48,006 bases of DNA from Butyrivibrio sp. (GCF_017940685.1 NZ_JAGAYD010000178.1:1-48006); one strand, 5' to 3'; shown: positions 1 through 8,153, numbered from the stretch's first letter. The notes: a model not told the origin generated them from the letters alone. Made by a program: numbers and translations.

Positions 1-474
1 CAGCCAGAACCTATAACGATTGAAGAACCTGAAATATATAAGGGAAATGAACTTATAACAGACTTTGGTGAAAACTTTCAGGGGCATCATTTCGATGCCG
101 AGGAAGCTGCCCTGTCTATTATAAAGGCTTATATCAATAACGATAAGTCGCTTGAATACAGTCATGTAATCCCTTATATTCAGAACTTCGTCGATGAGTT
201 TGTTGAAAATGGCAATCTTCAGACAACGTACACATCGGAGGATGGTTCAGAACACTCAAGATGGATTCCGCTTAAGTACTTTGGCGAGAGCATCTTACCA
301 CTTCAGCTTGTAGATACAGATGGATGTGCCTATTACTCAGATGGCAATGAGTTCATCATCGCAAGAGCAGATGGCAGTCTTGCAACGGACTATGAGTTCT
401 TTTATGAGAATGCCATGCTGGAAGCTCTTGAACAGGGCAACTACAAGTACAAGGCTGAAAATGTACAAGACTGA
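1..474 (+). CDS. C-terminal part of an unrecognised acidic protein
   Basis: The frame is open from base 1 and stops at TGA 472-474, giving 157 codons; the start lies outside the window. The product is acidic, with no membrane segment and no motif I recognise. Composition and codon use match the hypothetical proteins that follow. The next gene begins 89 nt downstream, after a structured intercistronic element, so this is probably the last visible part of an operon continuing to 1717. Function unknown. Confidence 0.75.
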   Translation, partial: QPEPITIEEPEIYKGNELITDFGENFQGHHFDAEEAALSIIKAYINNDKSLEYSHVIPYIQNFVDEFVENGNLQTTYTSEDGSEHSRWIPLKYFGESILPLQLVDTDGCAYYSDGNEFIIARADGSLATDYEFFYENAMLEALEQGNYKYKAENVQD

Positions 475-503
475 TAACTGAATAGCAACAAGTCAACGCC
501 CAC

Positions 504-550
504 GGGCTGCGCAGTGCTTAATTGCCAACTGCATCAGCCCATTGGGGCTG
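504..550 (+). promoter_or_regulatory. Intercistronic three-segment RNA switch A
   Basis: GGGCTG at 504-509 can pair with CAGCCC at 535-540, extended by an inner stem GCAGT 511-515 with ACTGC 528-532. The same CAGCCC can instead pair with GGGCTG at 545-550 across a 4-nt loop. The two folds exclude each other. The 3' arm is followed by GAGATTGGA and the next start codon. Elements before 3744 and 18943 share both the layout and the GAGATTGGA block. The pairing is seen; a regulatory role is inferred. Confidence 0.55.
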
Positions 551-563
551 AGATTGGATTAAA

Positions 564-1025
564 ATGTATACAGTTAGAGCATATCGGTTAAAGAACCCAA
601 GGAATGTGGAATCTGAACTTCATGTAGAGGACTTAAGAAAAGCACAAGCTCTTGCAGATGCCACATTTGAGGCAACAACGCAGACGGTCGAGGTTATCGA
701 TGGAAAAGGTATAATTGTCTATACGATGATGACTCCTAAAAATGCCTTTGACCGGGCCACTCCTAAGACCAGAGAAAGAGCCCTCATGGAAACAGCCATG
801 AGGATCATGGATGTATATGGTGAGATGGTATATTCTCAGTATTTAAGTCCTGATAAGCTCGACTCAGTAGATTACATGGAGAAGCTTCAGCTCTTTACTA
901 CATGGGCTTTGGAATATGAGGAAGAATTCTTCGAAACTGACGACTATGAAAATAATTACCTCGATCATACAGAAAAGGTATTTATTGCAAAGCTTAAGTC
1001 GGAATTCGGCTCAGAAGAAAACTAA
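564..1025 (+). CDS. Unrecognised small acidic protein sharing a module with the 1911 protein
   Basis: 153 residues, no membrane segment. Residues about 20-55 (core DLRKAQALADATFEA, then a hydrophobic strand around IIVYTM) resemble part of the large 1911 product (core DVKRARQLADETYHA), so both may carry the same small alpha/beta module. The rest is helical and acidic. The ATG follows the GAGATTGGA block of element A at normal ribosome-binding distance. No catalytic motif is visible and no function is assigned. Confidence 0.75.
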   Translation: MYTVRAYRLKNPRNVESELHVEDLRKAQALADATFEATTQTVEVIDGKGIIVYTMMTPKNAFDRATPKTRERALMETAMRIMDVYGEMVYSQYLSPDKLDSVDYMEKLQLFTTWALEYEEEFFETDDYENNYLDHTEKVFIAKLKSEFGSEEN

Positions 1026-1045
1026 ATAGTCACTAATACCTGCCT

Positions 1046-1094
1046 ATGGGCTGCCCTGTGGAGAAATCCCAACAGGAAATGCCCGTTTGCGGGC
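1046..1094 (+). promoter_or_regulatory. Intercistronic three-segment RNA switch B
   Basis: ATGGGC 1046-1051 can pair with GCCCGT 1081-1086 (one G-U), closing an inner stem CCTGT 1055-1059 with ACAGG 1072-1076. Alternatively GCCCG 1081-1085 pairs with CGGGC 1090-1094 over a 4-nt loop. The 3' arm ends just before the AAGG ribosome site of the next gene. Same architecture as elements A, C, D, E, F, K, L and M. Confidence 0.5.
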
Positions 1095-1106
1095 AAGGAC
1101 TATATA

Positions 1107-1340
1107 ATGAGGAAAATCGAAAATCTCATACATGCTACTCAGCTTGCAATCGTTATTCTTCTGTGGCTTCTTGGAAGCGTCACAGTGGTAATCGTTCCGG
1201 TTGTCGTGACACTGGTTGGATTGTTGATACTCTCCATTGGAGCGCTAATATTCTTTTCAGAGGCAAAGAAAAGATATATTGCTTCAAGAACCATAGACAA
1301 GATGATGGTTGCAGCGAAGAAAAAGACTGATGCGGCATAA
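1107..1340 (+). CDS. Small two-helix membrane protein
   Basis: 77 residues. A short basic N-terminus is followed by a nearly continuous hydrophobic stretch (about residues 12-51) that fits two closely spaced transmembrane helices, then a lysine-rich cytoplasmic-type tail. AAGG stands a few bases before ATG. It lies between elements B and the next gene's AAGGAGG site, in the same operon as 564 and 1355. A longer open frame overlaps it in another phase, but the membrane-helix pattern and the ribosome site support this frame. Function unknown. Confidence 0.7.
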   Translation: MRKIENLIHATQLAIVILLWLLGSVTVVIVPVVVTLVGLLILSIGALIFFSEAKKRYIASRTIDKMMVAAKKKTDAA

Positions 1341-1354
1341 GGAGGATCATTCAT

Positions 1355-1717
1355 ATGAAATACGTATCATTAAAAGATGGTGAGAAGCTGCTTGTTGAGG
1401 CTCTGATGCTTGCAAAGGAACTTGGCCACACCGTAGAGATCAAAAATTACGATGAAGGCTATATGCGAGAGGAAGGCTGTCCTGATTATTATGATTTTGA
1501 GTTTGAGTCTGTTATCGACGGAGATGTCGTTGCTACAGATGAGATGCCATCTTACGAAGGAGATGGCTGCAACGATGTTGTGATAAGTGTTAAGGACGGA
1601 GCAGAACTCTATGAATACAGCGTGTGGTATTCAGACGATTCCGAGGATCGCATTTATATTGATGAGATCAAGAACTACCTGGAAACATATAAGTCAGCCT
1701 CGGTTATTGGCAGTTGA
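1355..1717 (+). CDS. Unrecognised acidic protein
   Basis: 120 residues, strongly acidic, no membrane segment, no recognised motif; a DYYDFEFES segment sits near residue 45. Preceded by AAGGAGG eight bases before ATG, and starts 14 nt after the stop of the membrane protein, so it is cotranscribed. It is the last gene before the first copy of the repeated promoter/leader element, whose -35 box begins inside its last codons. Function unknown. Confidence 0.75.
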   Translation: MKYVSLKDGEKLLVEALMLAKELGHTVEIKNYDEGYMREEGCPDYYDFEFESVIDGDVVATDEMPSYEGDGCNDVVISVKDGAELYEYSVWYSDDSEDRIYIDEIKNYLETYKSASVIGS

Positions 1718-1866
1718 CTTGCAAATACGCCTATAGTATAATATTCATAACGTCAAAGTACATATAGTAAAAATCATCTAAGCCGTTTACATTCGTGTAA
1801 GCGGCTTTTTTGACGTTTTCTAATAGATTTTCTTTAAATTCCGCCGTTTCCGGCGTTTACATAGAT
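1714..1866 (+). promoter_or_regulatory. Repeated promoter and structured leader, copy 1
   Basis: Promoter TTGACT (1714-1719), 17 bp, TATAAT (1737-1742). About 7 nt later, at the expected transcript start, AACGTCAAA (1749-1757) pairs with TTTGACGTT (1809-1817). Inside is the hairpin AGCCGtTTAC/GTAAgCGGCT (1781-1805), followed by TTTTTT, which overlaps the outer 3' arm, so it resembles an intrinsic terminator. After a conserved block TAGATTTTCTTTAAATT comes a hairpin CGCCG/CGGCG (1842-1855), then TTTACATAGAT. Copies 2-5 share all parts. The inner stem here differs in sequence from the other copies but keeps its position. Confidence 0.8.
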
Positions 1867-1910
1867 TACCAATAAAACCAATTTCATACTTTGCAAAGGA
1901 GAAATAAAAA

Positions 1911-3668
1911 ATGAAGAAATATTTTTTTGTGACACTGATCATAAATGCGGTTGAGTTGCTTAAAAACAACTTCGACATAAAAGAGGAAGCCAAAAGCGTC
2001 TTCGCTTCGAATGAATACTACCGCGATACCTTAATGGATGAAATGTCTGAGGATGGCATTCTTGAAGAGTATGTTGACCTCTTTGGCTGCGGCGATCCCG
2101 AGGTGCTTTTTGACAACTATATCACTGTAGATACGGAGAATGTTGAATACAACTTCGAAGAAGATGCAGCCGATGAAGGCCAGCACAGAGACTGCTGCTT
2201 CTTTAAGGTATACTGCGATTTTGAGCTTGAAAAGTACATCAAGGCCATGGATCAGGGAAACGCTGAAGACGCGGGAGAGGATGACGAGATTGCCATCACT
2301 GTTTTCCGTGATACTATTGATCCTAATTTCCATGGAGACGACAATCTTGGAACACTTATCATCAAGAAGGATATGCTTATGAAGTATTTCAAGGAGCGCA
2401 TCCTACCTGACTTCAGGGGTGATGATAAGACTGTCTCTGACGAGGGACTTCTTCAGGAATGGCTTGATGAGTACACGGCTGATTCAACTACTGACCTTTA
2501 TGATTTCATACAGCTTGAAGAGAAGAGGGCCAAAGACAAAGAACACTATCAGAAACTCTATGATGAGAAGTATGACAAGCTTCTTGAACAGGCTAAGAAT
2601 GACGGCCTAAACGATCCTGAGGCATGGGCTAATGATACCTTTGATGAGGATGCTACACCGGAAGAGGTTGTAGGCTATTACCTTGCATGGCATGGTGATG
2701 AAGCATTTGAGGATTGGATGGAAAATCTTAGATTTTATCAATCTAAGAGCGGCATTACCAGCCCCGCCAAGAAAGAGCATGATAACAAGGTAACAAAGCT
2801 CCTTGAAAAGCTCTTTGGTCAGGTTTGGGTTGATGAGATTGAGTGGGATATCCCTGAAGGGAAGAAGCCATCCAATAAGCTCACTGATGCAGTAGCCATT
2901 CCATCTACAGTAGTAGATGTGAAAGAGTACCTTTCTAAAGTGTATGGCTTCAGCCCTAAAGCATTCAGGTGTGAGTCATTCGGTATTCGTTTGGTCTATA
3001 AAGATCCGAATTCTCGAGAGCTTGAATTTTGTCTTCCAGAAGCAATGACAGCATACCTTGAAAGCGGCGATCTCTATAATCCGATTACTGAGACTTTCGT
3101 TTCTCAGTACAACGACAAAGGCCACATCATTGTCTATACAGGCATTGATGTCAAGAGAGCAAGACAGCTTGCAGATGAGACCTATCATGCAGGTGAAGAG
3201 TCATGGACATCTGTTATCGGACCAGGCGGTGCTATCTACGAAAAGGATTTTCCTTTTGATAGTGCTGCTGACAGCTGGATTAGAGATAATTTCTCTAAGG
3301 ATGGCTGGGTTGTAGCTGATACTGATACGTTTTCCAATGAGAATAAGGTTTTCATACACCATGCATGGGATTTTGTTCCTGTTGACTGGATTGTTGGAAT
3401 CTCAGGTTCAGATATGGACGATGTAGAGGTAAAGGTTGTGCACGGCACAACTTATCAGCTCAAGAAACAGCTCATTTCAGAGATTCAGAACATCATAGCT
3501 GATGGCGATCCTGATGATTGGGATTCGGGAACTGAGGAAGCAGACGAAATCGTTATGCATAATGACGGAAAACTTTATGCGTATGTATGCTTTAAGGACT
3601 GTCACTTTGATCTGACGGCAACACCGATTTCAGTTGCATCGCACATTGATTTGTCCGGTGTGTGCTAG
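1911..3668 (+). CDS. Large unrecognised acidic protein, first gene of leader-1 operon
   Basis: 585 residues, very rich in Asp and Glu, with no signal peptide convincing enough to call (the N-terminus is mildly hydrophobic but contains charged residues soon after). AAAGGAG precedes ATG by 9 nt. Residues about 410-450 hold a module (DVKRARQLADETYHA) resembling one in the 564 product. No nucleotide-binding or metal motif is evident. It is the first gene downstream of leader copy 1 and is followed by switch element C and the 3744 gene. Function unknown; a phage- or plasmid-specific accessory protein is the most that can be said. Confidence 0.8.
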   Translation: MKKYFFVTLIINAVELLKNNFDIKEEAKSVFASNEYYRDTLMDEMSEDGILEEYVDLFGCGDPEVLFDNYITVDTENVEYNFEEDAADEGQHRDCCFFKVYCDFELEKYIKAMDQGNAEDAGEDDEIAITVFRDTIDPNFHGDDNLGTLIIKKDMLMKYFKERILPDFRGDDKTVSDEGLLQEWLDEYTADSTTDLYDFIQLEEKRAKDKEHYQKLYDEKYDKLLEQAKNDGLNDPEAWANDTFDEDATPEEVVGYYLAWHGDEAFEDWMENLRFYQSKSGITSPAKKEHDNKVTKLLEKLFGQVWVDEIEWDIPEGKKPSNKLTDAVAIPSTVVDVKEYLSKVYGFSPKAFRCESFGIRLVYKDPNSRELEFCLPEAMTAYLESGDLYNPITETFVSQYNDKGHIIVYTGIDVKRARQLADETYHAGEESWTSVIGPGGAIYEKDFPFDSAADSWIRDNFSKDGWVVADTDTFSNENKVFIHHAWDFVPVDWIVGISGSDMDDVEVKVVHGTTYQLKKQLISEIQNIIADGDPDDWDSGTEEADEIVMHNDGKLYAYVCFKDCHFDLTATPISVASHIDLSGVC

Positions 3669-3699
3669 GACTGCTTAAAAATAATCAACACCCATATAG

Positions 3700-3729
3700 G
3701 GGGCAATTTATACTGCCCCTTGTGGGCAG
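3700..3729 (+). promoter_or_regulatory. Intercistronic three-segment RNA switch C
   Basis: GGGGCA 3700-3705 can pair with TGCCCC 3714-3719, or CTGCCC 3713-3718 can pair with GGGCAG 3724-3729. The two are mutually exclusive. The block GAGATTGGA follows directly and supplies the ribosome site for ATG 3744, exactly as in elements A and M. Confidence 0.55.
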
Positions 3730-3743
3730 AGATTGGAGAAAAA

Positions 3744-4028
3744 ATGGCGAATACATTAAAGTTACACGCAAGGGTAACAAAGGAAATCGAGGTAACAGAA
3801 GAGCAGATGGAAAGGCTCTGTAACTTTCTTTGTGGAAGTACAGAAAATTGTGATGTCACAGACATCAAGGAGGCTTTTCTCAAGGGCGTAGATTCTGGCA
3901 ATTATGAGGCAGGCTACATCCCTCAGGCCTGGATTCAGGTCGATTTCGAACGGCTTGGCGATGACAATCCAATCAAACAATACCTTGATGAAAATCAGCT
4001 CAATTTCGATGATATTGAGTTGTACTAA
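3744..4028 (+). CDS. Unrecognised small protein
   Basis: 94 residues from ATG 3744; a TTG 24 nt upstream is in frame but lies inside the hairpin arm, so the ATG with GGAG at 3735-3738 is preferred. The N-terminal strand-like half (TLKLHARVTKEIEVTEEQ) and the DVTDIKEAFLKG helix suggest a small alpha/beta fold. Acidic C-terminus. No known motif. Second gene of the leader-1 operon, between elements C and D. Function unknown. Confidence 0.7.
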   Translation: MANTLKLHARVTKEIEVTEEQMERLCNFLCGSTENCDVTDIKEAFLKGVDSGNYEAGYIPQAWIQVDFERLGDDNPIKQYLDENQLNFDDIELY

Positions 4029-4053
4029 AACTAAATAGTAACTTCTGCATTAG

Positions 4054-4095
4054 GCAGGAAACGTTGATAAAAAATGTGCTCCTGCTTATGGCAGG
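4054..4095 (+). promoter_or_regulatory. Intercistronic three-segment RNA switch D
   Basis: GCAGGA 4054-4059 pairs with TCCTGC 4080-4085, or CCTGC 4081-4085 pairs with GCAGG 4091-4095 over a 5-nt loop. TAGGAGG (4101-4107), the ribosome site for 4115, follows 5 nt after the 3' arm. Confidence 0.5.
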
Positions 4096-4114
4096 GGTAC
4101 TAGGAGGTTTTAAA

Positions 4115-5122
4115 ATGAGATTTGAGAAAAATATTGACAGCAACACAATCCTTGTATCATCAGTAACTGACAGTGATGCGGTAGTTCTTGAGACACTTGG
4201 CTATACACATTCATCTGTCAACGACAGAGAAATTGATGGCAGGAACGGTTTCAAGATCAGCTGTGAGTGCTGGACAAAGAAGGAAACACAGCCTAAGCTT
4301 GGCGCATTTGTCCTTTCAACCTATTATTCTTTTGACAGCGACATGCCGGTATGGATGTTTGCTACAGAGGAGGAGGCAAGGGCAGAGCTTAAGCGTCAGT
4401 TTGATGAAGAGCTTCGCATCCAGACAGGAGAAAATGGACATGTTCAGGGAGAAGACCTTGAGATAATTTGTAGCGACGATTGGCATTTTGCTTCAATTAC
4501 AATTTCCGGATCTAATTGGGATTCAAATAAAGATGTAATGGAGTGGAATGTATCTCAGGTAAGAACGGATAAAGGTATCGGTTCAGAGATACCCGTTCCT
4601 GCAAAGGATGATTTCATGAATCCACCTGTACCCGATGAGAATGAAGTTACAAAGCATATTGTAGAGCTTCTTGATCATAATGAGCTCTCTGCCGGAAACA
4701 TCTCAGAAGTTTTCAGAGCAATTCACAGACAGGATAGCTGTATCGGAGGCAAGATCTGGAGCCATAATGATATCAGAAGTCAGCTCAGGGATAACTACAA
4801 CATAGACTTATCAGATGACGCAGTAGCCATTATCGCGGATAATATCAACGACACTCTTGATGATTGTCACGATGCTGAATGGATGGCTATAGATGAGGCA
4901 ATCAGAATTTCTGACATCAAGATCAAGGTTACAGACATTGACTGGGATGTTGATGCGAATGACTTCGATGATGAGGCTGAGTATGATGCCGTAAATGAGA
5001 ATCTTCCAAAAGAGGTTGAAATTCCTCTTTCAAACCTTGAGAACGTCTTGATCGAAGATTATCTCTCAGATAACTACGATTACTGCGTCAAATCATTCAA
5101 GACAGGGGAGGCGGCAGCATGA
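4115..5122 (+). CDS. Unrecognised acidic protein
   Basis: 335 residues from ATG 4115, chosen because TAGGAGG lies 7 nt upstream; an in-frame ATG at 4064 would begin inside element D and read through the ribosome site. The N-terminal part is a mixed alpha/beta region with a helix MFATEEEARAELKRQFDEEL near residue 75; the C-terminal third is helical and acidic. No known motif. The stop overlaps the next start (ATGA at 5119-5122), indicating translational coupling. Function unknown. Confidence 0.75.
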   Translation: MRFEKNIDSNTILVSSVTDSDAVVLETLGYTHSSVNDREIDGRNGFKISCECWTKKETQPKLGAFVLSTYYSFDSDMPVWMFATEEEARAELKRQFDEELRIQTGENGHVQGEDLEIICSDDWHFASITISGSNWDSNKDVMEWNVSQVRTDKGIGSEIPVPAKDDFMNPPVPDENEVTKHIVELLDHNELSAGNISEVFRAIHRQDSCIGGKIWSHNDIRSQLRDNYNIDLSDDAVAIIADNINDTLDDCHDAEWMAIDEAIRISDIKIKVTDIDWDVDANDFDDEAEYDAVNENLPKEVEIPLSNLENVLIEDYLSDNYDYCVKSFKTGEAAA

Positions 5123-5646
5123 GCGACAAGATAACAGTTCTTAAAGAAGTTACATATCCAGTTCAGGGGACTACTAAGTTAAGGCTTTATGATGAAGATT
5201 TTGATCAGTCCGGTACAGACCTTGAATTCTTTGGCAATATCAGCGCAGCTCCACTCGGACTGCTGCGCATTCGCAAAGTACATGTTGTATGTGAACCCGA
5301 TGAGTATTTCAAGAACGGGTTTGAGTACGATGAATACAAGGTAGATGTTTTTCAGGCCAAGAACGAAGCTATTCTTGAAGCCTATGAGCATGGTCAGTAT
5401 TACCCCAAGGCTGTAAAGAAAAGATACGGCCTCAACTGTGAGACTGCAAGCTTTGTCTGTGAGACCAAGTTTGGTTCCGACAAATTTAGCACCGGAGCAG
5501 ATGGATATTACGCCAACCTTACTCAGATGAAACAGTACTATGGAATGATTCTTCATTTCTCATTTGCAGACGACATGTTTACATTTGAAGAGCTGGAAGG
5601 AAGGTTCCTTTGCTTGTGGGCCAAGAGAAAGGCTGTTGTTGCTTAA
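5119..5646 (+). CDS. Unrecognised protein, translationally coupled to 4115
   Basis: 175 residues. Its ATG overlaps the upstream stop as ATGA, with GGGGAGG in the end of the upstream gene acting as ribosome site. Mixed alpha/beta composition with several aromatic residues; no membrane segment or known motif. It is the last gene of the leader-1 operon: leader copy 2 starts 5 nt after its stop. Function unknown. Confidence 0.75.
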   Translation: MSDKITVLKEVTYPVQGTTKLRLYDEDFDQSGTDLEFFGNISAAPLGLLRIRKVHVVCEPDEYFKNGFEYDEYKVDVFQAKNEAILEAYEHGQYYPKAVKKRYGLNCETASFVCETKFGSDKFSTGADGYYANLTQMKQYYGMILHFSFADDMFTFEELEGRFLCLWAKRKAVVA

Positions 5647-5651
5647 AACTG

Positions 5652-5802
5652 TTGTGTTTTCAATACACTTATAGTATAATAAAACCAACGTCAAACGTAA
5701 TAAGTAAAAACATTCAAGAGTCATGGCACATCTGCCGTGGCTCTTTTTTGACGTTTCAGATAGATTCCCCTAAATTCCGCCAGAAGTGGCGTTTAAATAG
5801 AT
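5652..5802 (+). promoter_or_regulatory. Repeated promoter and structured leader, copy 2
   Basis: TTGTGT (5652-5657), 17 bp, TATAAT (5675-5680). Outer stem AACGTCAAA (5687-5695) with TTTGACGTT (5747-5755). Inner hairpin GAGTCATGGC (5718-5727) with GCCGTGGCTC (5734-5743), then six T. Second hairpin CGCCA/TGGCG (5778-5791); the A-T closing pair compensates for the G-C pair of copy 1, which is covariation. It leads to the 57-codon gene at 5829. Confidence 0.85.
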
Positions 5803-5828
5803 ATCAAATATAAGGAAGGTAAAGCGTT

Positions 5829-6002
5829 ATGAAAGCTAAACCATGCACGCTGATTATGAACAGCCCTCTTAATGGTTATATCTTCACTCCCATGGAATGT
5901 GAAAGCATTGCAAAAGCAATAAAAATCGCTACAGAGTGGGAATGTCCATTCCGCATCTTTGATAAGGACGGACAGCAGATAGGACAGGGCTGGAGAAAGT
6001 GA
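5829..6002 (+). CDS. Small unrecognised protein, first gene of leader-2 operon
   Basis: 57 residues, ATG 5829 to TGA 6000-6002, with AAGGAAGG upstream. Two cysteines flank a helical centre (PMECESIAKAIKIATEWEC) and the C-terminus reads FRIFDKDGQQIGQGW, a strand-turn-strand pattern. It directly follows leader copy 2 and lies 8 nt before the next start, so it is very likely translated although short. Function unknown. Confidence 0.65.
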   Translation: MKAKPCTLIMNSPLNGYIFTPMECESIAKAIKIATEWECPFRIFDKDGQQIGQGWRK

Positions 6003-6010
6003 GGAAAACA

Positions 6011-6727
6011 ATGATAACAAATATCAAAAAAGTATATTTCCATATCAAAGGTATGGAGACATCAAAAGAAAGAGAAGGGATAAAGGGCGACCCAAATTAT
6101 ATCCTTGCGTCTCTCAATTACGACTCCGTAGGAGGCTTGTGCTATTTCTGGGACATTCGCCCGGTATATAAGTACATGCTTGGCGACGTAGAGATGGTCG
6201 CAGAACCCTTTGGTCTTGCAGTAGCAACACCTTATCTCAGGGAAAGTCTTGTAAGATGTGGCCGGAAGACTTTTAAGAAGGAAGCGCAGGCTATTGAGCT
6301 ATTTGATAGCAATGTAGTATCAGCTATTACGCATAGACTCAAATACAACATCGAGCTTGAAGACGAAATGAACGGCTACTTTAAGACAGATGACCTTCAG
6401 TGGTGTAAGAAGGTTTCTAACCATGAATTTGATCTCGTAGAGGTTAGGAGTCAGCTTAACCCTGAAGAGTTTGATGTTGTAGCAGGCAGTGTTGACATTT
6501 CTGATTACTCAGAAGATGAGCAGGAAGCATATGTAGAAGGATATTATCAGAGCCTTGATGATATTAAGACGCAATATCCTAACGATTATGCTCAGATCAT
6601 TGCCGAGTGCATCTTTGAGCAGACTCACGAGGTTGAGCTTACGAGCTTTGGCCCTTATGCATCAGAAAATGATGCTGAGAAAGAAGCAGAACGCTACATC
6701 AAGGCTCAGAAAGAGGTGGTTGCATGA
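6011..6727 (+). CDS. Unrecognised acidic protein
   Basis: 238 residues from ATG 6011, which has GAGG six bases upstream; an in-frame GTG at 5999 overlaps the previous stop and is less well placed. Mixed composition, acidic C-terminal half (DISDYSEDEQEAYVEGYY). No membrane segment and no known motif. The last codons supply GAGGTGG for the overlapping start of the next gene (ATGA at 6724). Function unknown. Confidence 0.75.
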   Translation: MITNIKKVYFHIKGMETSKEREGIKGDPNYILASLNYDSVGGLCYFWDIRPVYKYMLGDVEMVAEPFGLAVATPYLRESLVRCGRKTFKKEAQAIELFDSNVVSAITHRLKYNIELEDEMNGYFKTDDLQWCKKVSNHEFDLVEVRSQLNPEEFDVVAGSVDISDYSEDEQEAYVEGYYQSLDDIKTQYPNDYAQIIAECIFEQTHEVELTSFGPYASENDAEKEAERYIKAQKEVVA

Positions 6728-7101
6728 ATTATAAGATAGCAATCATCAAGATGGGTCGGTTAGACAAATTCACTCAGAGGCATGTTATAGTAAGCACTCC
6801 TACTGATTGTTTTACACTGTCCAGACATAAGGGAGGCGATATAAGCCTTTGGTCTGGAGGATTAACAGTAGAAGAGGGAGAACAGCTTGTACTTGCATAT
6901 AAGAATGACCCTCATTTCTTTGGACGACTTAGGAAACGGCTCTACGAAGAAAATGAGTGCGAAGGCTGCTCAGAAAGAGGCCTTTATACATACGAGAGCT
7001 TCAAAGAAATGCTTGAGCCGTTTGGCCTTGAAGAGAAGTATATCAGACTACTTTTCGAGACAATTTGCAAAAATGATGCTGAAATGATTATCGAAAACTA
7101 A
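6724..7101 (+). CDS. Unrecognised protein coupled to 6011
   Basis: 125 residues, ATG overlapping the upstream TGA. The N-terminal half is strand-rich with a SLWSGGLTVEEGEQL segment; the second half has a CEGC pair near residue 80 and is helical. No known motif. Followed by switch element E. Function unknown. Confidence 0.7.
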   Translation: MNYKIAIIKMGRLDKFTQRHVIVSTPTDCFTLSRHKGGDISLWSGGLTVEEGEQLVLAYKNDPHFFGRLRKRLYEENECEGCSERGLYTYESFKEMLEPFGLEEKYIRLLFETICKNDAEMIIEN

Positions 7102-7111
7102 AGTAACTTTA

Positions 7112-7160
7112 CCCGCCACTAGCCGGGAGTAGTTCATAAGTACTCCTGCGGTGGGGGAGT
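7112..7160 (+). promoter_or_regulatory. Intercistronic three-segment RNA switch E
   Basis: Outer CCCGCC 7112-7117 with GGTGGG 7150-7155 encloses GGAGTA 7126-7131 with TACTCC 7141-7146. Alternatively ACTCC 7142-7146 pairs with GGAGT 7156-7160, which excludes both. The string GTGGGGGAGTG recurs exactly in element N, and both precede paralogous 60-codon genes (7179 and 25195). Confidence 0.55.
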
Positions 7161-7178
7161 GCTACGAGGTACAATATA

Positions 7179-7361
7179 ATGAAGAAATTTAGAGTATGGG
7201 CAAAAATGACATCTTATGCTTACCTGGATGTAGAAGCAGAGACCGCAGAAGAAGCTTACGCGATTGCTGATTCAACAGATGGAGGAGAGTTTATCTCTGA
7301 CGAATTTAAAGGCGATTGGGAGGTTGATCCTGACTGCGATATTCAGGAAGTAGATGAGTAA
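7179..7361 (+). CDS. Small DpnD/PcfM-like protein
   Basis: 60 residues with the pattern of small DpnD/PcfM-type proteins: a strand (KKFRVWAKMTSYAYLDVEAE), then an Ala/Glu helix (TAEEAYAIADS) and an acidic tail. The 25195 product (60 residues) has the same layout and is a paralogue. GAGG lies upstream of ATG after element E. The family occurs in conjugative elements and restriction loci, but its biochemical role is not something I can state. The assignment rests on pattern only. Confidence 0.6.
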   Translation: MKKFRVWAKMTSYAYLDVEAETAEEAYAIADSTDGGEFISDEFKGDWEVDPDCDIQEVDE

Positions 7362-7391
7362 CCCTACAATATAAGAAAAGAGGAACCCAAA

Positions 7392-8069
7392 ATGGTAAAA
7401 GAAGTATATGGAGATCTGTTAAAGCAGCCTGTAGATATCATAGCTCATCAGACGAACTGCGCCGGAGTTATGGGTGCGGGAATCGCTTTACAGATCAAGA
7501 AATCTCTTTTGACTTCAGAGGAATATAACAAGTACGTTAATATCTGTAAACAGCAGGGAGCTGACCTTCTTGGTAAAACACAGCTCCTTGAAGCTCCTGA
7601 TGGCAGAATAATCGCTAACTGTTTCGGTGAGAATATCCCTACAGGAAAAGGAAAAGACACCGACTACGATGCTTTGATGCACGCGGTAGCCAAGATCCGT
7701 AACTATGCGAAAGCAAGCGGACTTAAGGTAGGTGTTCCCGGACTTATGGGATGTGGCCTTGCAGGAGGTGACTGGCGTATCGTAAAAGATATTTTATATA
7801 AGCTCTTTGGTGCCAAAGATGAGCCTGAGCTTATCATCTGCTATTTTGATAAGGATGAGTTTTACAAGAACAATCCCGATCAAAAGCCAAGACAGCTTCA
7901 TACAGAACGCGGAGATATATACGTAGAAAGGACTTTTAGGTCAAAGGAGGAAGCTTCTGCGGAAGGATATTATTATTCCTTCCGTTCTTCAGAACTTGGT
8001 AAAGACCTCTTCTCTAAGGCATTAGATGACAGAGGCTTACGCCATTCCTTTGCGATAGTAGAGGAATGA
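7392..8069 (+). CDS. Macro-domain (ADP-ribose-binding or -hydrolysing) protein
   Basis: 225 residues. The first 160 are a macro domain: GDLLKQPVDIIAHQTNCAG with the ligand-loop Asn, VMGAGIALQIKK, and the phosphate-loop segment VGVPGLMGCGLAGGDW near residue 120. Macro domains bind ADP-ribose and many remove it from proteins, DNA or RNA. The last 65 residues are an extension I do not recognise. AGAGGAACCC precedes ATG. It lies 1.3 kb upstream of two PARP-like genes in a neighbouring operon with the same leader type, so it may reverse their modification or process their product; that link is inference. Confidence 0.85.
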   Translation: MVKEVYGDLLKQPVDIIAHQTNCAGVMGAGIALQIKKSLLTSEEYNKYVNICKQQGADLLGKTQLLEAPDGRIIANCFGENIPTGKGKDTDYDALMHAVAKIRNYAKASGLKVGVPGLMGCGLAGGDWRIVKDILYKLFGAKDEPELIICYFDKDEFYKNNPDQKPRQLHTERGDIYVERTFRSKEEASAEGYYYSFRSSELGKDLFSKALDDRGLRHSFAIVEE

Positions 8070-8083
8070 ATAGATATATAGTA

Positions 8084-8137
8084 CTCCGACGGGAGGCCCT
8101 TATGGGTAGCAAAAAATACGCTGCCCGACGGGGCAGC
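8084..8137 (+). promoter_or_regulatory. Intercistronic three-segment RNA switch F with GACG-loop hairpins
   Basis: A hairpin CTCC-GACG-GGAG (8084-8095) is followed by GGGTAGC 8104-8110, which can pair with GCTGCCC 8120-8126 (one G-U), while GCTGCCC can instead pair with GGGCAGC 8131-8137 across a GACG loop. GGAGG for the 8154 gene follows 4 nt later. The same GACG loop occurs twice in element K. Confidence 0.55.
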
Positions 8138-8153
8138 CATGGAGGATTATATT

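Noticed and set aside
1046-1330. Open frame of 94 codons overlapping the 1107 gene
   Set aside because: It begins inside switch element B and has erratic Cys/Trp/Ser composition; the overlapping 77-codon frame has a membrane-protein pattern and a ribosome site.
5610-5813. 67-codon frame across leader copy 2
   Set aside because: It covers the promoter and the hairpins of the repeated leader; no ribosome site; the frame is not kept in other leader copies.
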